Source of the DNA: Primula veris
Lineage: Eukaryota; Streptophyta; Magnoliopsida; Ericales; Primulaceae
NCBI GenBank assembly: GCA_963682055.1
Contig: OY821745.1
Location: forward strand, 22,937,342-23,001,341
Direction of reading: 5' to 3'
Length of the DNA stretch: 64,000 nucleotides
Part shown: positions 46,424 through 57,416 of the stretch, piece after piece
How positions within the stretch are numbered: the stretch's first letter is position 1
Layout of the letters: each line of letters begins with the position of its first letter
Notes under the pieces: generated by a model
Seen by the model: only the letters and a program-made list of their open reading frames with translations
The model's database searches: none
What the model was told of the DNA's origin: nothing
Program-made: the position numbers and the translations under genes

Positions 46424-47667
46424 ATATCCAAAGCCGAAAGGGTTGTCGAAGAACAAGTAGGAGAGACACTCAGGAAGGTGTATATACCAGATATGGACGA
46501 GGAGCATTACTTCCTCCTCGGCGACAACCTTCCAAAACAGGAATCCGAGGAGTTGAAAGCATTCCTTCTCAACAACACCGAGCTACAACTGCCGGTCTTG
46601 GAGGAAATCCACGAAGGATCTTGCGGAGCACACATCAAAGGGCGATCCCTTGCAAACAAGGCAGTGACCCAAGGATATTGGTGGCCCTATATCAAGCGAG
46701 AGCCGATGCATACGTCCAACGATGGGACAAGTGCCAACGATTCGCCAAGATACCACGGCTCCCTTCATCTATGATGACCCCGGTATCAGCACCATGGCCG
46801 TTCGCTCAATGGGCAATTGATTTGGTCGGTAAACTCCCAAGAGCACCTGGGAATGTGGAATATCTGATCGTAGCGACTGATTATTTCACCAAATGGGTCG
46901 AAGCTAAACCCCTCCGAGAAATCAAAGCCAGCAACGTAAAACAATTCATTTGGGAATACATCATAACTAGGTTCGGTATACCGTACGCTATAGTCGCCGA
47001 CAACGGAACCCAGTTCAAAGATGCCAATTTACAGCTGTGGTACGAGGAACTCGGTATCCGAAAATTCTATTCGACGCCGACATACCCACAAGGGAACGGG
47101 CAAGTCGAAGTGTCAAACCGAACAATATTAGACGGCATCAAGACCACCCTTGAACAGGCAAAGGGGAGGTGGCCCGAGCGGCTACTCAACGTTTTATGGT
47201 CGTGCCGAACTACACCCAAGACGGGCACCAAGGAAACCCCGTTTAGCTTAGCATACGGTGTTGAGTCCATCATACCGACAGAGATCGGGCTACCCACGCT
47301 CCGAACAACGTTGGTCGAGCAGGGAAATAATGAACAAAGAATGAGAGAAGAGCTCGACATGATAGACGAGAAACGAGAGATAGCGGCCCTTACCCTAGCT
47401 AAGTACCAACAAAGCGTGAAGCAAACCTATGACAAGAGAGTAAAAGGGTCTAAAGAATTCATGGTAGGAGAACTGGTGCTGCGACGAGTGACGGTCTATA
47501 CCCGCAACGAAATACATGGCAAACTAAGCCCTACCTGGGAAGGCCCATACGAAATCGTCAAGCAAACAAGTCCAGTCTCTTATAAAATCAAAAGCGTCCT
47601 GTTCGCCAACAGCCGAGGGGAAAAGAATTCTTGGAATGTGGCTAACTTAAAGAAGTACTACGTATAG
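46424..47667 (+). pseudogene. pol: Pol remnant of copy B: RT and RNase H deleted, integrase kept
   Basis: After YIPDMDEEHYFLLGDNLP (about 46482) the sequence jumps, near 46577, straight to the integrase zinc finger region (ELQLPVLEEIHEG). Relative to copy A about 2.0 kb are missing (copy A about 9400 to 7376), removing nearly all RT, RNase H and archaeal RNase H, with the frame kept. A one-base deletion near 46702 then shifts the frame. The integrase core (IDLVGKLP, IVADNGTQF, then the catalytic Glu in QVEVSNRT) reads open to the stop at 47667. Confidence 0.88.
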
Positions 47668-47740
47668 GCAATCCTCCGAATACAAGTACAGGTGCTACTT
47701 TACCCTTCTTGCTTAATGGCATTATCTTTCTTCTTTTGAA

Positions 47741-48945
47741 TGAATAAAATATATTATTATGCTGTCTACTAATACTATGAAATTCCGTAAATGGCGTGTT
47801 ACCGAAGGAACGTCTAGGAATACTATGAAATTCCCAACATGGCCGAAGTGCCTAGAAATACTATGAAATTCCGTAAATGGCGTGTTACCGAAGGAACGTC
47901 TAGGAATACTATGAAATTCTCAACATGGCCGAAGTGCCTAGGAATACTATGAAATTCCGTAAATGGCGTGTTACCGAAGGAACGTCTAGGAATACTATGA
48001 AATTCCCAACATGGCCGAAGTGCCTATGGAGACTATGAAATTCCGTAAATGGCGTGTTACCGAAGGAACGTCTAGGAATACTATGAAATTCCCAACATGG
48101 CCGAAGTGCCTAGGGAGACTATGAAATTCCGTAAATGGCGTGTTACCGAAGGAACGTCTAGGAATACTATGAAATTCCCAACATGGCCGAAGTGCCTAGG
48201 AATACTATGAAATTCCCAACATGGCCGAAGTGCCTAGGAAGACTATGAAATTCCGTAAATGGCGTGTTACCGAAGGAACGTCTAGGAATACTATGAAATT
48301 CCCAACATGGCCGAAGTGCCTAAAAATACTATGAAATTCCGTAAATGGCGTGTTACCGAAGGAACGTCTAGGAATACTATGAAATTCTCAACATGGCCGA
48401 AGTGCCTAGGAATACTATGAAATTCCGTAAATGGCGTGTTACCGAATGAACGTCTAGGAATACTATGAAATTCCCAACATGGCCGAAGTGCCTAGGGAGA
48501 CTATGAAATTCCGTAAATGGCGTGTTACCGAAGGAACGTCTAGGAATACTATGAAATTCCCAACATGGCCGAAGTGCCTAGGGAGACTATGAAATTCCGT
48601 AAATGGCGTGTTACCGAAGGAACGTCTAGGAATACTATGAAATTCCCAACATGGCCGAAGTGCCTAGGAATACTATGAAATTCCCAACATGGCCGAAGTG
48701 CCTAGGAAGACTATGAAATTCCGTAAATGGCGTGTTACCGAAGGAACGTCTAGGAATACTATGAAATTCCCAACATGGCCGAAGTGCCTAGGAAGACTAT
48801 GAAATTCCGTAAATGGCGTGTTACCGAAGGAACGTCTAGGAATACTATGAAATTCCCAACATGGCCGAAGTGCCTAGGAATACTATGAAATTCCCAACAT
48901 GGCGTGTTACCGAAGGAACGCCTAGGAATACTATGAAATTTATAT
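47741..48945. repeat. Tandem array of copy B, mainly 86-bp unit (48+38)
   Basis: The 48-bp monomer (with AAATGGCGTGTTACCGAAGG) and the 38-bp monomer (with CAACATGGCCGAAGTGCC) alternate about a dozen times, with a few extra 38-bp copies (for example near 48200 and 48670). Copy A uses the same monomers in a 134-bp order. The array lies between the pol stop and the 3' ends of the antisense genes. Confidence 0.92.
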
Positions 48946-49234
48946 GCAGGTACAATGCAAGGAATTATTCAGGTCCACATTACGGCGGCGATGCAATATA
49001 AATTGGCTAAAACAATGAAGGAGAATCAATCTAAACAACAAAATATCAACAAGAAGCATCTCCAAAACAGGAATAACGAAATAACAAATGATTTAGCAAG
49101 GAAAAATCGATCCAATCAATTAAATAGCAATACGGCAATGGAAAGGTACAAAACAGGAATAAAGAAATAACATAAATAGTCCTCGCCCGCATTACGGAGG
49201 CAACAAGAAGATCATCGACACTAAAGAGATTCAT

Positions 49235-49873
49235 TTAAGAAGAGCTACTGCAGGAGGAGCACGACGGTAATTGACCGAGCTCAATCTCTTCGTCATCCGT
49301 CGTTGTGTACCCATCAGACTCATCACCATCAAAACGCTCCTCAGAAATGAGGGCATCAAAATTGGTCGTATGAGCCCCAACACAAGTCAGTGTCTGAAGC
49401 CGCGCGTTAAACTCGGCTTCTTTCGCGAACTCGTGAGCATCCGAGGCCGCTTTACGGCGATCATCGTCAAAGGAGAGGTTACGGCGAGCTTCGATCATAG
49501 CTGCGGAAGCATCGTATCTGGCACGGGACAAACGGAAATACTTCACCAACACGTTGGCCTTGGTCACAAGCAATTTTAATTTGCCGAAGTACTCGTCCTT
49601 TGCACGCCAATATCGATCCAAACGACGCTCCTGAACCTCAACAGCATGCTCGGCACGGCGAACGTATTCTCGAAAAGAGGCCGCCTGGGTTTTCAGCTTG
49701 GTCCGCAGTCGAGCACATTGGTCGGTCAATTTGACATTTTTGCTCATCAAAACAATGTAGGGCCACCTGTCAGGCACCTCATTAGCCGCACCAGATGAGA
49801 CCTCGTCCCGGGCAGCACCAGTAGGTCCTAACCCCGGGTTAACTAGGCATGGAGAACCAGCCTGGTGCGACAT
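49235..49873 (-). CDS. Antisense ORF-a of copy B, 212 aa
   Basis: Counterpart of 4353-4991 in copy A, same length, about seven substitutions, no stop. Helical, Arg/Ala/Glu-rich middle, acidic stretch, Ser/Cys-rich end. A polypyrimidine tract ending in TATAG (about 49910-49886) lies 12 nt before the ATG and is kept in both copies, which suggests a splice acceptor rather than a promoter. Function unknown. Confidence 0.72.
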   Translation of the reverse strand: MSHQAGSPCLVNPGLGPTGAARDEVSSGAANEVPDRWPYIVLMSKNVKLTDQCARLRTKLKTQAASFREYVRRAEHAVEVQERRLDRYWRAKDEYFGKLKLLVTKANVLVKYFRLSRARYDASAAMIEARRNLSFDDDRRKAASDAHEFAKEAEFNARLQTLTCVGAHTTNFDALISEERFDGDESDGYTTTDDEEIELGQLPSCSSCSSSS

Positions 49874-50039
49874 AGTAGCATGTGCCTATATAAAAAAAAA
49901 GGGGGGGGAGAAGAACGAGAAGAGATGAATATACAAAAAAAAAAAGAGAAGCTACACACACAAAAAAAAAAAAAAAAGAGAAGAGAGAATTTTTTTTTTT
50001 CTACAAGCTACAAAGAAAACGACAAAACAAGCTACTTTA

Positions 50040-50612
50040 TTAATCCGACAACCCCTCAACAGACGCCGAAGTCTCTACTACATCGGCAAAATGAATATCT
50101 CGCAATGAATTAATTTGCGTCCCCAAACGCTCACGAATGACCGCCTCGATTCGGTTCAAGGCGACAGTGGTTTCAGTTACCCCGGCCTTCGCATCAACCA
50201 TGCGCTCTGCCCGGGATACACCACTCATTCCTTTTATAAGCTCAAGCACCTCTAAAGCGCGAGCTCGGGCCCAATACTCTTTGGCAAAGGATAGCAGCAG
50301 GTCCGCGTCCTCGAAAACGGCCCCAAGGACCAAGTTCAAGCTCGTCACACGACCTCGGGCTTCATCACGAGAACGTCGTAGGGCACCAAGAAGTTCCTTC
50401 GCTTTACCCTTGTTTGCCGTATAATGGGCGGTATTTTTACTAAATTTCTCTCCCAAATCACGTAACCGAATCGCCAAGTTGGAAATATGAATATTCAGAC
50501 CCTCGATTTCCTGATAAACACAAGTCAATTTCGCGGTCAGGGATGCGTTCGATCTTTCCAAATCTTCCATTACGTCACCTACACTACGACTAGGCGAGGT
50601 CCAGACCACCAT
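50040..50612 (-). CDS. Antisense ORF-b of copy B, 190 aa
   Basis: Counterpart of 3642-4214. The ATG at 50612 is in a GCCATGG context and gives MVVWTS. Same length as in copy A with about eight substitutions. Mostly helical with heptad-like spacing. It lies between aORF1 and ORF-a in the same direction. No known family recognised. Confidence 0.72.
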   Translation of the reverse strand: MVVWTSPSRSVGDVMEDLERSNASLTAKLTCVYQEIEGLNIHISNLAIRLRDLGEKFSKNTAHYTANKGKAKELLGALRRSRDEARGRVTSLNLVLGAVFEDADLLLSFAKEYWARARALEVLELIKGMSGVSRAERMVDAKAGVTETTVALNRIEAVIRERLGTQINSLRDIHFADVVETSASVEGLSD

Positions 50613-50784
50613 GGCAAGGGGGTTCTTTGGTACCTGACAATATTTTGTTTTCACATCCTTCAAAATATGACGACCATCAAAAGAAATTAACCCAAGAAAG
50701 CCCAACAGAAAGAAACCACAGCACCTATATTATCACTTCCCCAAAAGAATCTGTTTCTAGATACACAAGAGACCAAAAAAAATA

Positions 50785-50786
<2 letters not shown>

Positions 50787-50818
<32 letters not shown>
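50787..50818. repeat. TA microsatellite in the antisense spacer
   Basis: (TA)n of about 30 bp replaces part of the T-rich tract found at the same place in copy A. Confidence 0.85.
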
Positions 50819-50823
<5 letters not shown>

Positions 50824-50838
50824 CTGCTAGAAAGATAG

Positions 50839-53277
50839 TCAAGGTTCCACCTGAGGAGATACTAGTGGGGGCACAACAGTAGCATCCGGTCGAGGAGTAG
50901 ACGGGGCCGACATAGAGTGAGGACGCAGCGCTGTCGAAATTGTCTGTCCCGGTAGCCGAGGAAGCTCTTCTTCACGAAGATTCGCCCAGTCCAAGGGTTT
51001 CGGCGGTGCACCATGCGGACACGGATACACCAACTCCGACCACGCCCTATCCGACAAAGGAACATTCGTGAAATTGAGCGCCCGCACATGAGCACAGTAT
51101 ACAGAGAAGTTGGCCATCATCGCTAACTTTGTCCGCTCCTCCGCATGTGCCGTTTTCAGGGCAGACACCTTAGCCTTTTCGGCTTCCACGTCCTCTGCCA
51201 GGAGCAAGTTCTCTTCCTCTAGTTCGCCGTACTTAATGACCATGCTCTCTTTTTCCGCCTTCAATTTCTCGACATCCTCGGTCAGGTGCAGAAAGTCCAC
51301 CGACAGCTTGTCATAATTCTCGCCCAGGGTTTTCTTCTCGTTGACCAATTTCTCCTTCTCGGCCACCAGCTTCTCTTTCTCAGCCCCTAGAGCTCACAGC
51401 TGATCCCGTAGCGCCACGGTACTCACAGCAATCTGCACTTCAACACATTAGATTCCAAACAAAATACAAGTACCAGACCTATATAGCGAAATACGAGCCC
51501 CACGTACCCTCAGCGCATCCGCGTGGGCCTGCTCTATAACCGACATTGTAGGTTGGGCAGATAGTCTTTCTGCATCCTTGAACACAAGGGGTTTCAGAGC
51601 CGTATACCCCATCTTCAAGGTTCGCGGTTGCTCCAGCAGTTCACCCCTACATCGGTCAATGTAACGGGTCATTGCAACCCCGTCAACCAACACCTTCTCG
51701 GATCCGTCGAGAGCCTCATCCTCGACACCCGTCACAACATCCCCGACATTCTCTTCGCTGCCTTCCATTTCCACCCCCACGTCCTCCTCCAACTGATCAA
51801 TCTCAGGGGCCCTATGCTCGATCTCTTCCTCAGTATGGCGGGGCGAGCAAACGGGCAAATCTATCGGATCCTCGGTGGGGATAGGCGAGATGACAGGCAA
51901 AGTCATCGTACCCTCTCCCATGTTAGTCAAGAGGTTCATATGTCCGAATACATCGTCGATCGACCCCTGAAACACAATAATACCCATAGACCGGGCAAGA
52001 GCGAGGATAACCAATGGAGAAGTCAGTAGCTGAAACAAGATGACTAATAAAGCAAAGCACTAGCGAACAAAATGACAAACCAAAAGACAAGAAAATCATA
52101 ATACATATACACATACCTCGCCCGGCGCAGAGGCATCCTCGGCGGTATCCCCTTCGGCGGCAGCCACCGCCCCCTCGCCCGAGCCAACGATATCAGCCTC
52201 CTCGGTAACCGATTCATCGGTTCCCCTGGCCCTCTTCGTTACTCCACCAACAGGGTCAGACGCATGACGCTTAGACCGAACGAGCTTCTTCCCGAGCCGA
52301 GCAGCACTTCGAGCCCGGACCACTTTCAAGAACTCTTCCTCGGGCTCTTTGGGGATCTCGGGCGCAGGATTCCCCTTGGTCACCGACCCCATCGGGTACC
52401 CGAGTAGCATCGGGGCACTACGACTCGCCGGATCCGGCGTCGGTCCCGGCCCCCACCATTTCCAAAGAGCTAACAGAGCCTCTACATTGGGAGCGCCGAG
52501 GTCTGGCATAGTGGGAGCATTGGTCGCCGGCCCAGGGATCTGGTGTCCCGGACAAGCCCATTCACCAGACGCAATAACAATACCAAGATTGCGCTCTTTG
52601 TTGGTATCCGGCAAACCGATAACGAGCTGGCAAAAGGAACGCAAGGTTTTCAGATACGAGCTGCGACGCTCAAAGCTCAAACTATAGACTCCGAAGACAT
52701 CCTTCAGTTCAATCGGTATTCCGGACAGCTCCGATAACCTTTGGATATCATTCAGAGTACGGTAACCATTTAGGGCCAGTTGGGCCGGAGCAATCTGGAC
52801 GGCCTCAAAGAACGAAGCCACCCAGTTTGTAAAGGGCAGTCGAAGACCCCCAGTGAAGAATGCCGAAGAGCGCACAGCCACCTCGCCGGCAGGAACAAAT
52901 CCCAGCACCTCCTCGTCAGAAATAGGAAGCCGGATATGTATGTTGTCAGGTATTCCGGCAAGCTCCTTAAAATCCTTTTCTACGAATGTGCCAATTTGGG
53001 CCACACTTTGGCTCAGAATTTCCTATCCAAACATCATCAAAAGTCCATCAATATACTAACCAAATACACAAACAAGAACCACATCAATATAACGAGCGCC
53101 ACCACCCCCCCCCCCCACACACACACACACACATTCACCAGATACATAAGAATCATCAGACATATATAGATAACCTGAACCATATACCAACGACACACCT
53201 ATGACCACAACGACAAATCAAATACAACTCCTAAAAGAGGGAAGGGGGGAGAATGAAAAATCACTTACAGTAATCAT
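50839..53277 (-). pseudogene. Spliced antisense gene aORF1 of copy B, Transposase_28-like, stop in last exon
   Basis: Exons on the minus strand: 53277-53269 (Met-Ile-Thr), 53022-52117 (906 nt), 52029-51508 (522 nt) and 51432-50839. All joins are phase 0 with GT-AG ends (GTAAGT, GTATGT, GTACGT). Exons 2 and 3 have the same lengths as in copy A. The Transposase_28-like segment (PAQLALNGYR) is in exon 2; exon 3 is acidic; exon 4 begins the K/E-rich coiled coil. A TGA at 51396-51394, where copy A has GGA, cuts the protein 12 codons into exon 4, so the coiled coil and Pro-rich tail would be lost (about 490 aa remain). Exon 4 is also 21 nt shorter than in copy A. A TATA-like box is at about 53562-53555. 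Confidence 0.82.
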
Positions 53278-53976
53278 TATGAGCAAGCAAGCGCGAACAG
53301 CAGCAAGTCTTCCAACAAAACCACGAAACCCTAGATCAAGCGGCCGAACTCTTTTCCTTTTTGGCGGGAAGAATATGCTTTAGAGAGAGAGATATTTTCT
53401 TCAGCAAATTCTGTGATAAAAATAAACAGGATTACGTGGCACAATAGAAAGGAGTGGAGTCACAAAAGGAATAAAATAATAACCGTCCTTTCGTGTAACA
53501 GAGGTTTACCTTTTTTCCAACCATACAAAAGTCAACAACCGCTGCTCTTTTTAACATATAAACGCTCCAGATTTCGCCACATCAGCGCGTATCCCACTAC
53601 CCAAGGCAGTTCACATCATTAGACCTAAATAAACGGCCAGTAGACCCTACCACGAAAAGCTTCCCACATACGCTACCACTACTATCACACCGAGAATATC
53701 CCCCGATTAAAGTTCCTCGACTCCCAACCAATCCTTACCAAAAGGGCACACCGAACAAGGTGGACGAAGACCGTTTCTAGCTTGATGGCAGGGAGCATCA
53801 AGTCTAACAACGCTCTCCGGGGGGATAACCGGGCATATTGTTCGGTGTATGCTCAGAAACATAAAAGAGAAGCAAACAGGAAATAAAATAGGATAGAATC
53901 AAGTGCAAGAAAAGTTTTATTCATCCACAAAGGGGGAAACACAAACAATACAACAGAAAAAGAAAATACACCCATC

Positions 53977-54339
53977 CTACTTTTTCGAACTATCCCCCAT
54001 AGCAACATCCCTCTTCGCCAAAAGTTCCTCTAGACGCTCCTTCTCCCTAACCAAACGAGAAATCGCCATCTCAGCCTGTTTCAAGGCGTAAGACTGAGAC
54101 TCGCATTTTTGCTCGGCCTTGAAACGAGCAGTGCCCTCCTCGTCCCAATATTGTTTAAACCTCCTCGCTTCAGTCCGAGCACACATGAGATCATGTTTCA
54201 GCCATGACATCTCAATTTCTTTTAGTTGAAGAGGAGTCAAATCCTCCTCCCCAAAGCCAGGGGGACGAGGTAGCAAAAAAGTAGGCTCCTCTTCCATAAG
54301 GGCTTTCTTTTTGGAGGCAGACCTAGTGATGGGAGCCAT
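53977..54339 (-). CDS. Small antisense gene d of copy B, 120-aa coiled coil
   Basis: I use the ATG at 54339 (MAPITRSASKKK). After a basic start and an acidic/Pro patch, residues 45-115 form a clear coiled coil (EIEMSWLKHDLM, then AISRLVREKERLEELL). A TATA box (54427-54422, TCTATAAATGCTCCC) lies about 85 bp upstream. This gene is deleted in copy A. Function unknown. Confidence 0.65.
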   Translation of the reverse strand: MAPITRSASKKKALMEEEPTFLLPRPPGFGEEDLTPLQLKEIEMSWLKHDLMCARTEARRFKQYWDEEGTARFKAEQKCESQSYALKQAEMAISRLVREKERLEELLAKRDVAMGDSSKK

Positions 54340-54421
54340 CTCACGCAAAAGCAAGTTAGAAGCAAATTATAAAACAAGAGAGAGGTAGAAATTGGTAATG
54401 AGATACAGGCAATAGGGAGCA

Positions 54422-54427
54422 TTTATA
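54422..54427 (-). promoter_or_regulatory. TATA box of antisense gene d
   Basis: TCTATAAATGCTCCC on the minus strand, about 85 bp before the ATG at 54339. Confidence 0.6.
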
Positions 54428-54570
54428 GAGAATCAAAAGGCACAAAGTACGAAGCGTTACAATGGTTCACAAGACAGGCACGAGATACGAAAAGATACAA
54501 CTGATTCATCAAATACAGAAGATAAAACACAAATGGCAAAATGGGAAATACATAAGAAAACCAGCCCAAT

Positions 54571-55050
54571 CTAAGGATCAATGGGTGGAAAAACCGAACT
54601 GCCAGACCGAGAGAAAGCAAAACGAGCAGAACAATTCAACCGAGCTTGGTAGGAATCGTTCATGGCGACCAAATTGTCATTCTCCGAGGAGAGCCTGTTG
54701 TTTTCCGTAGTAAGAACCCTGACGCGCTCCACGAGCCGAGCATTCTTTACCATTATGCTAGCTAGGCCTTGAGGAGAGTTGTCAAACTCATCTTGAGAAT
54801 GGTCCCAAATTTCCTCGGCATCATACCAGGAGTTGGCCAGATGGTTTCTCTGTAGCAACAAGTGATCGAGCTGGCGACTCAGTGCCGAGATCTCGGTCCA
54901 CTTCACCGTGTCTTCGGGATAAGAGCCGAACAAGCTCAAGGCCAAAACGCCATACTCTTTCTCAAGCCTTGCCATCCGACGGCGGACCCGAGATACCTCA
55001 GTGTCCAAGCCCTTCATCTGAGCATGATATCTCACCACAGGTCCAGACAT
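54571..55050 (-). CDS. Small antisense gene e of copy B, 159-aa coiled coil
   Basis: Begins MSGPVVRYH. Two coiled-coil stretches are visible: residues about 12-35 (RVRRRMARLEKEYG) and 105-140 (ARLVERVRVLTTENNRL). The start MSGP is shared with gene f. A TATA-like box is at 55153-55148. The gene is absent from copy A, where only its promoter remains (344-349). Function unknown. Confidence 0.68.
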   Translation of the reverse strand: MSGPVVRYHAQMKGLDTEVSRVRRRMARLEKEYGVLALSLFGSYPEDTVKWTEISALSRQLDHLLLQRNHLANSWYDAEEIWDHSQDEFDNSPQGLASIMVKNARLVERVRVLTTENNRLSSENDNLVAMNDSYQARLNCSARFAFSRSGSSVFPPIDP

Positions 55051-55147
55051 TCTGGGAAATTGTTTAGTACGGAAGAAAATAAAGGGCTGAGGAAGAGAGA
55101 AGCAAAAAGAAAAAAGAGATGATAAACTACCAAAGAAAAGAGAAGTA

Positions 55148-55153
55148 CTTATA
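55148..55153 (-). promoter_or_regulatory. TATA-like box of antisense gene e
   Basis: TTCTATAAGTACTT on the minus strand, about 100 bp before the ATG at 55050. Confidence 0.55.
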
Positions 55154-55419
55154 GAACGGAGAGTATGATATTTTATGACCTTGCTGGGGAAATTGCATAT
55201 TTCCTGACATGCTTGGGGGCATGCACATTTCCTGACCTACTAGGGAGCATGCACCTATGTTTGACAGTGATGGGGACATCTACTGACATCTGAGACTACA
55301 GTGCAGAAGAAATAAAGACGAGATATTCAAAGATCTAGATTCCAGACAAACAACAAACCACAGGTGCAATATAAAAAGAAATGCAAAAATAAAAGGGCAA
55401 AAATACTTTTCATTAATGA

Positions 55420-55560
55420 AGATGGAATACATCATTGTTCATTACATCAAAAGACAATATTACATCAAGGTCTATTACATCCGAGATAAAAACCTATTAC
55501 ATCCGAAAAGGAAATCTATTACATCCGAAAAGATCTATTACATCCGAGAAGAGCTAGTAC
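55420..55560. repeat. Short tandem repeat (about 20-22 bp) in copy B
   Basis: Units of the form CTATTACATCCGA plus an A/G-rich spacer, repeated about six times. Counterpart of 1-110. Confidence 0.75.
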
Positions 55561-55599
55561 AGAAGATCAGGCAAAGGATCAACTATATCAGCTGACCAA

Positions 55600-56100
55600 G
55601 TGAGCAGGAGACGCCAAAAAGAAAAAGTAAGAAGAAAGAGAAAGGAAAAGCAAGAAGAGGAAAAGAAGAAAAGTGCAAGAAAAGAAGAAGTGATAAGAAA
55701 GAAGAGTCAAAAAGAAAAATGACAAAAACCCTAGATGTAACACAAAATCCTTTGGATCACAGGGCTGATTGTTACATCATAGTGGTGCAAAAAAGAAAAA
55801 AAAAAGAAAAAGAGTGATGGGAGAGAAGATGAAGAAAAAGAAAGAGGAGGCACAGAAGAAAAACAGATGAGAAGAAGATAAAGAAATGAAGGAGACAGAC
55901 AACTAAAAAGGAAGTCAATGAAACAAAAAAGAAAGGGAAAAAGAAAAGAATAAAAAGTACGAGAGAACAGAGTATAAAAAAAAAACACAAGAGAGGAAGA
56001 GGAAGAAATGAGGGAAACTGAGAAATAAAAAGAAGAAAAAGAAAGAGATGGGAAAAGATGGGGAAAAGCAGAGAAAAATAAAAAAAGAAGGGGGAAGGTT
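55600..56100. repeat. 500-bp purine-rich tract
   Basis: The plus strand is almost all A and G (GAAGAAAGAGAAAGGAAAAG and similar), with few pyrimidines. It has no gene and fills the space between antisense genes e and f. Pyrimidine-rich on the transcribed antisense strand. Confidence 0.85.
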
Positions 56101-56392
56101 AGGGGGAAGTCGATCGGTATCGATGAGAGGGCCCGGCAGAGACATCCCTGTCCCTCAGTGTCGGGTTCCCCCTTAGCATCTCATTCTCTTCGACTAGAGC
56201 CTGACGAGCACGTCGGCAGTAAGCCAGTTCGGATCTTAGCCAAGTTAATTCCCGAACCATCTCGGTATGGTGATAACGCATCACCTTCAATTCCTCCTCG
56301 GCATCCCTCAACAGCCTTTGTACATGATTATAGGAGGCTTCAAAGGCCTCCACTTGCAAAGCTAATGCTGATTGGGTGAAAGGACCAGACAT
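56099..56392 (-). CDS. Small antisense gene f of copy B, 97-aa coiled coil
   Basis: The ATG at 56392 gives MSGPFTQS; upstream codons in the same frame are probably leader. Residues 15-75 are a coiled coil (HVQRLLRDAEEELKVMRY), followed by a basic Ser/Pro-rich tail. A TATA box lies at 56484-56479 (TCTATAAATACCTGC). It shares the MSGP start with gene e. Function unknown. Confidence 0.6.
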   Translation of the reverse strand: MSGPFTQSALALQVEAFEASYNHVQRLLRDAEEELKVMRYHHTEMVRELTWLRSELAYCRRARQALVEENEMLRGNPTLRDRDVSAGPSHRYRSTSP

Positions 56393-56478
56393 CTTAGGGA
56401 AATTATAAGATGAGGGTCTATATATGGGGGAAAATAATATGATGAGAATTGTGGATGTAACCATGCTGTAAGCAGGTA

Positions 56479-56484
56479 TTTATA
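56479..56484 (-). promoter_or_regulatory. TATA box of antisense gene f
   Basis: TCTATAAATACCTGC on the minus strand, about 90 bp before the ATG at 56392. Confidence 0.6.
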
Positions 56485-56489
56485 GATCA

Positions 56490-57026
56490 ATTAGATGAGG
56501 GCTGTGATTGAGAGTCGCAACCGTTCACCAATGGGTATTCAGAAGCGACGGCACTCAAAAGAGGTGTCTGTTCAAGAAAAACGTTTGGATTCCCAAAAGA
56601 CTCTAAAGAGCGTGAGTAATTAAAAGCCACTCCTGTACAAGAAATGTTTGGATTCTTACTAATATTTAAAGGGGGTAAGTAATAAGGGCAGCAAAACACG
56701 CGTCATTTTTGGGAAGGGCAGCGGTTCAAATAAATATCCCAGATCTTTTGCACAAAGCTCAAGAAAACTCTGGTGAATAAGATTTTTTATGCACAAGGCT
56801 CAAGAAATCCTATTGGTCCCCAGATATAAAGAGTAAGAAGGTCCAATGGATAAGATCAAACGCAAGGCCCAAGAAAAGCATTAATGAGGCCACAAGCGTG
56901 CGCAGTCAAAATAAATTGCATTGGGAAAGTGATTCAGATATAAACAAGAAAAAGAAGTCTTTATTGATTGGTTGATACTTCGTTACAGAAGAAGCACAAA
57001 GAGGAAATACAATGAAAAAAATAAAA
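56490..57026. other. Spacer between antisense genes f and g
   Basis: No ORF supported. Two related segments (about 56555-56600 and 56620-56670, both with GTTTGGATTC) suggest a local duplication. Confidence 0.5.
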
Positions 57027-57365
57027 TCATTTCATAGAAGGGCCCGCTTCGTCATTCGGCTTCCTTTTCGACCGAGCATACACTTCCTTAAGGGCCAATT
57101 TGTAAGCCCTCTTGGAAGCAAGCTGCCTATCTCTGGAGGCCTCGAGCTCTTTGATCCGGGCACGAGCGCGAATACTGTCGAGCAAAGACCTCTGGTGCTC
57201 CTTCTCCAGGGCATCCAATCGCTCGTCTAGTTCGGCGGCCCGACGAGCTTCCACCAACAGCCGGGCAACCCTCTTCTCGAGATAACGCACCTTCTGAACT
57301 TCCTCTTCCAGACGGGCAACGTATTCAGGAAGGTTGTCACCATAGTTTTCAAGAGGAGAAGCCAT
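57027..57365 (-). CDS. Small antisense gene g of copy B, 112-aa coiled coil
   Basis: The ATG at 57365 (MASPLENYGD) lies about 55 bp after a TATA box (57422-57417, CTTATAAAAGGGG). Residues 15-90 are a long coiled coil (YVARLEEEVQKVRYLEKRVA). The C-terminal block KRAYKLALKEVYARS is shared with gene h (KRAYKLAFKELHARS), so g and h are paralogues. Function unknown. Confidence 0.68.
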   Translation of the reverse strand: MASPLENYGDNLPEYVARLEEEVQKVRYLEKRVARLLVEARRAAELDERLDALEKEHQRSLLDSIRARARIKELEASRDRQLASKRAYKLALKEVYARSKRKPNDEAGPSMK

Positions 57366-57416
57366 TTGTTCGTTAAAAAAGAATGAACTGCATAAAAAAT
57401 ACTGGGACAGTCCCCT

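Noticed and set aside
47741..48945. Regularly spaced repeats resembling a CRISPR array
   Set aside because: Both parts of the unit are repeated, there are no unique spacers, and the setting is a plant retrotransposon.
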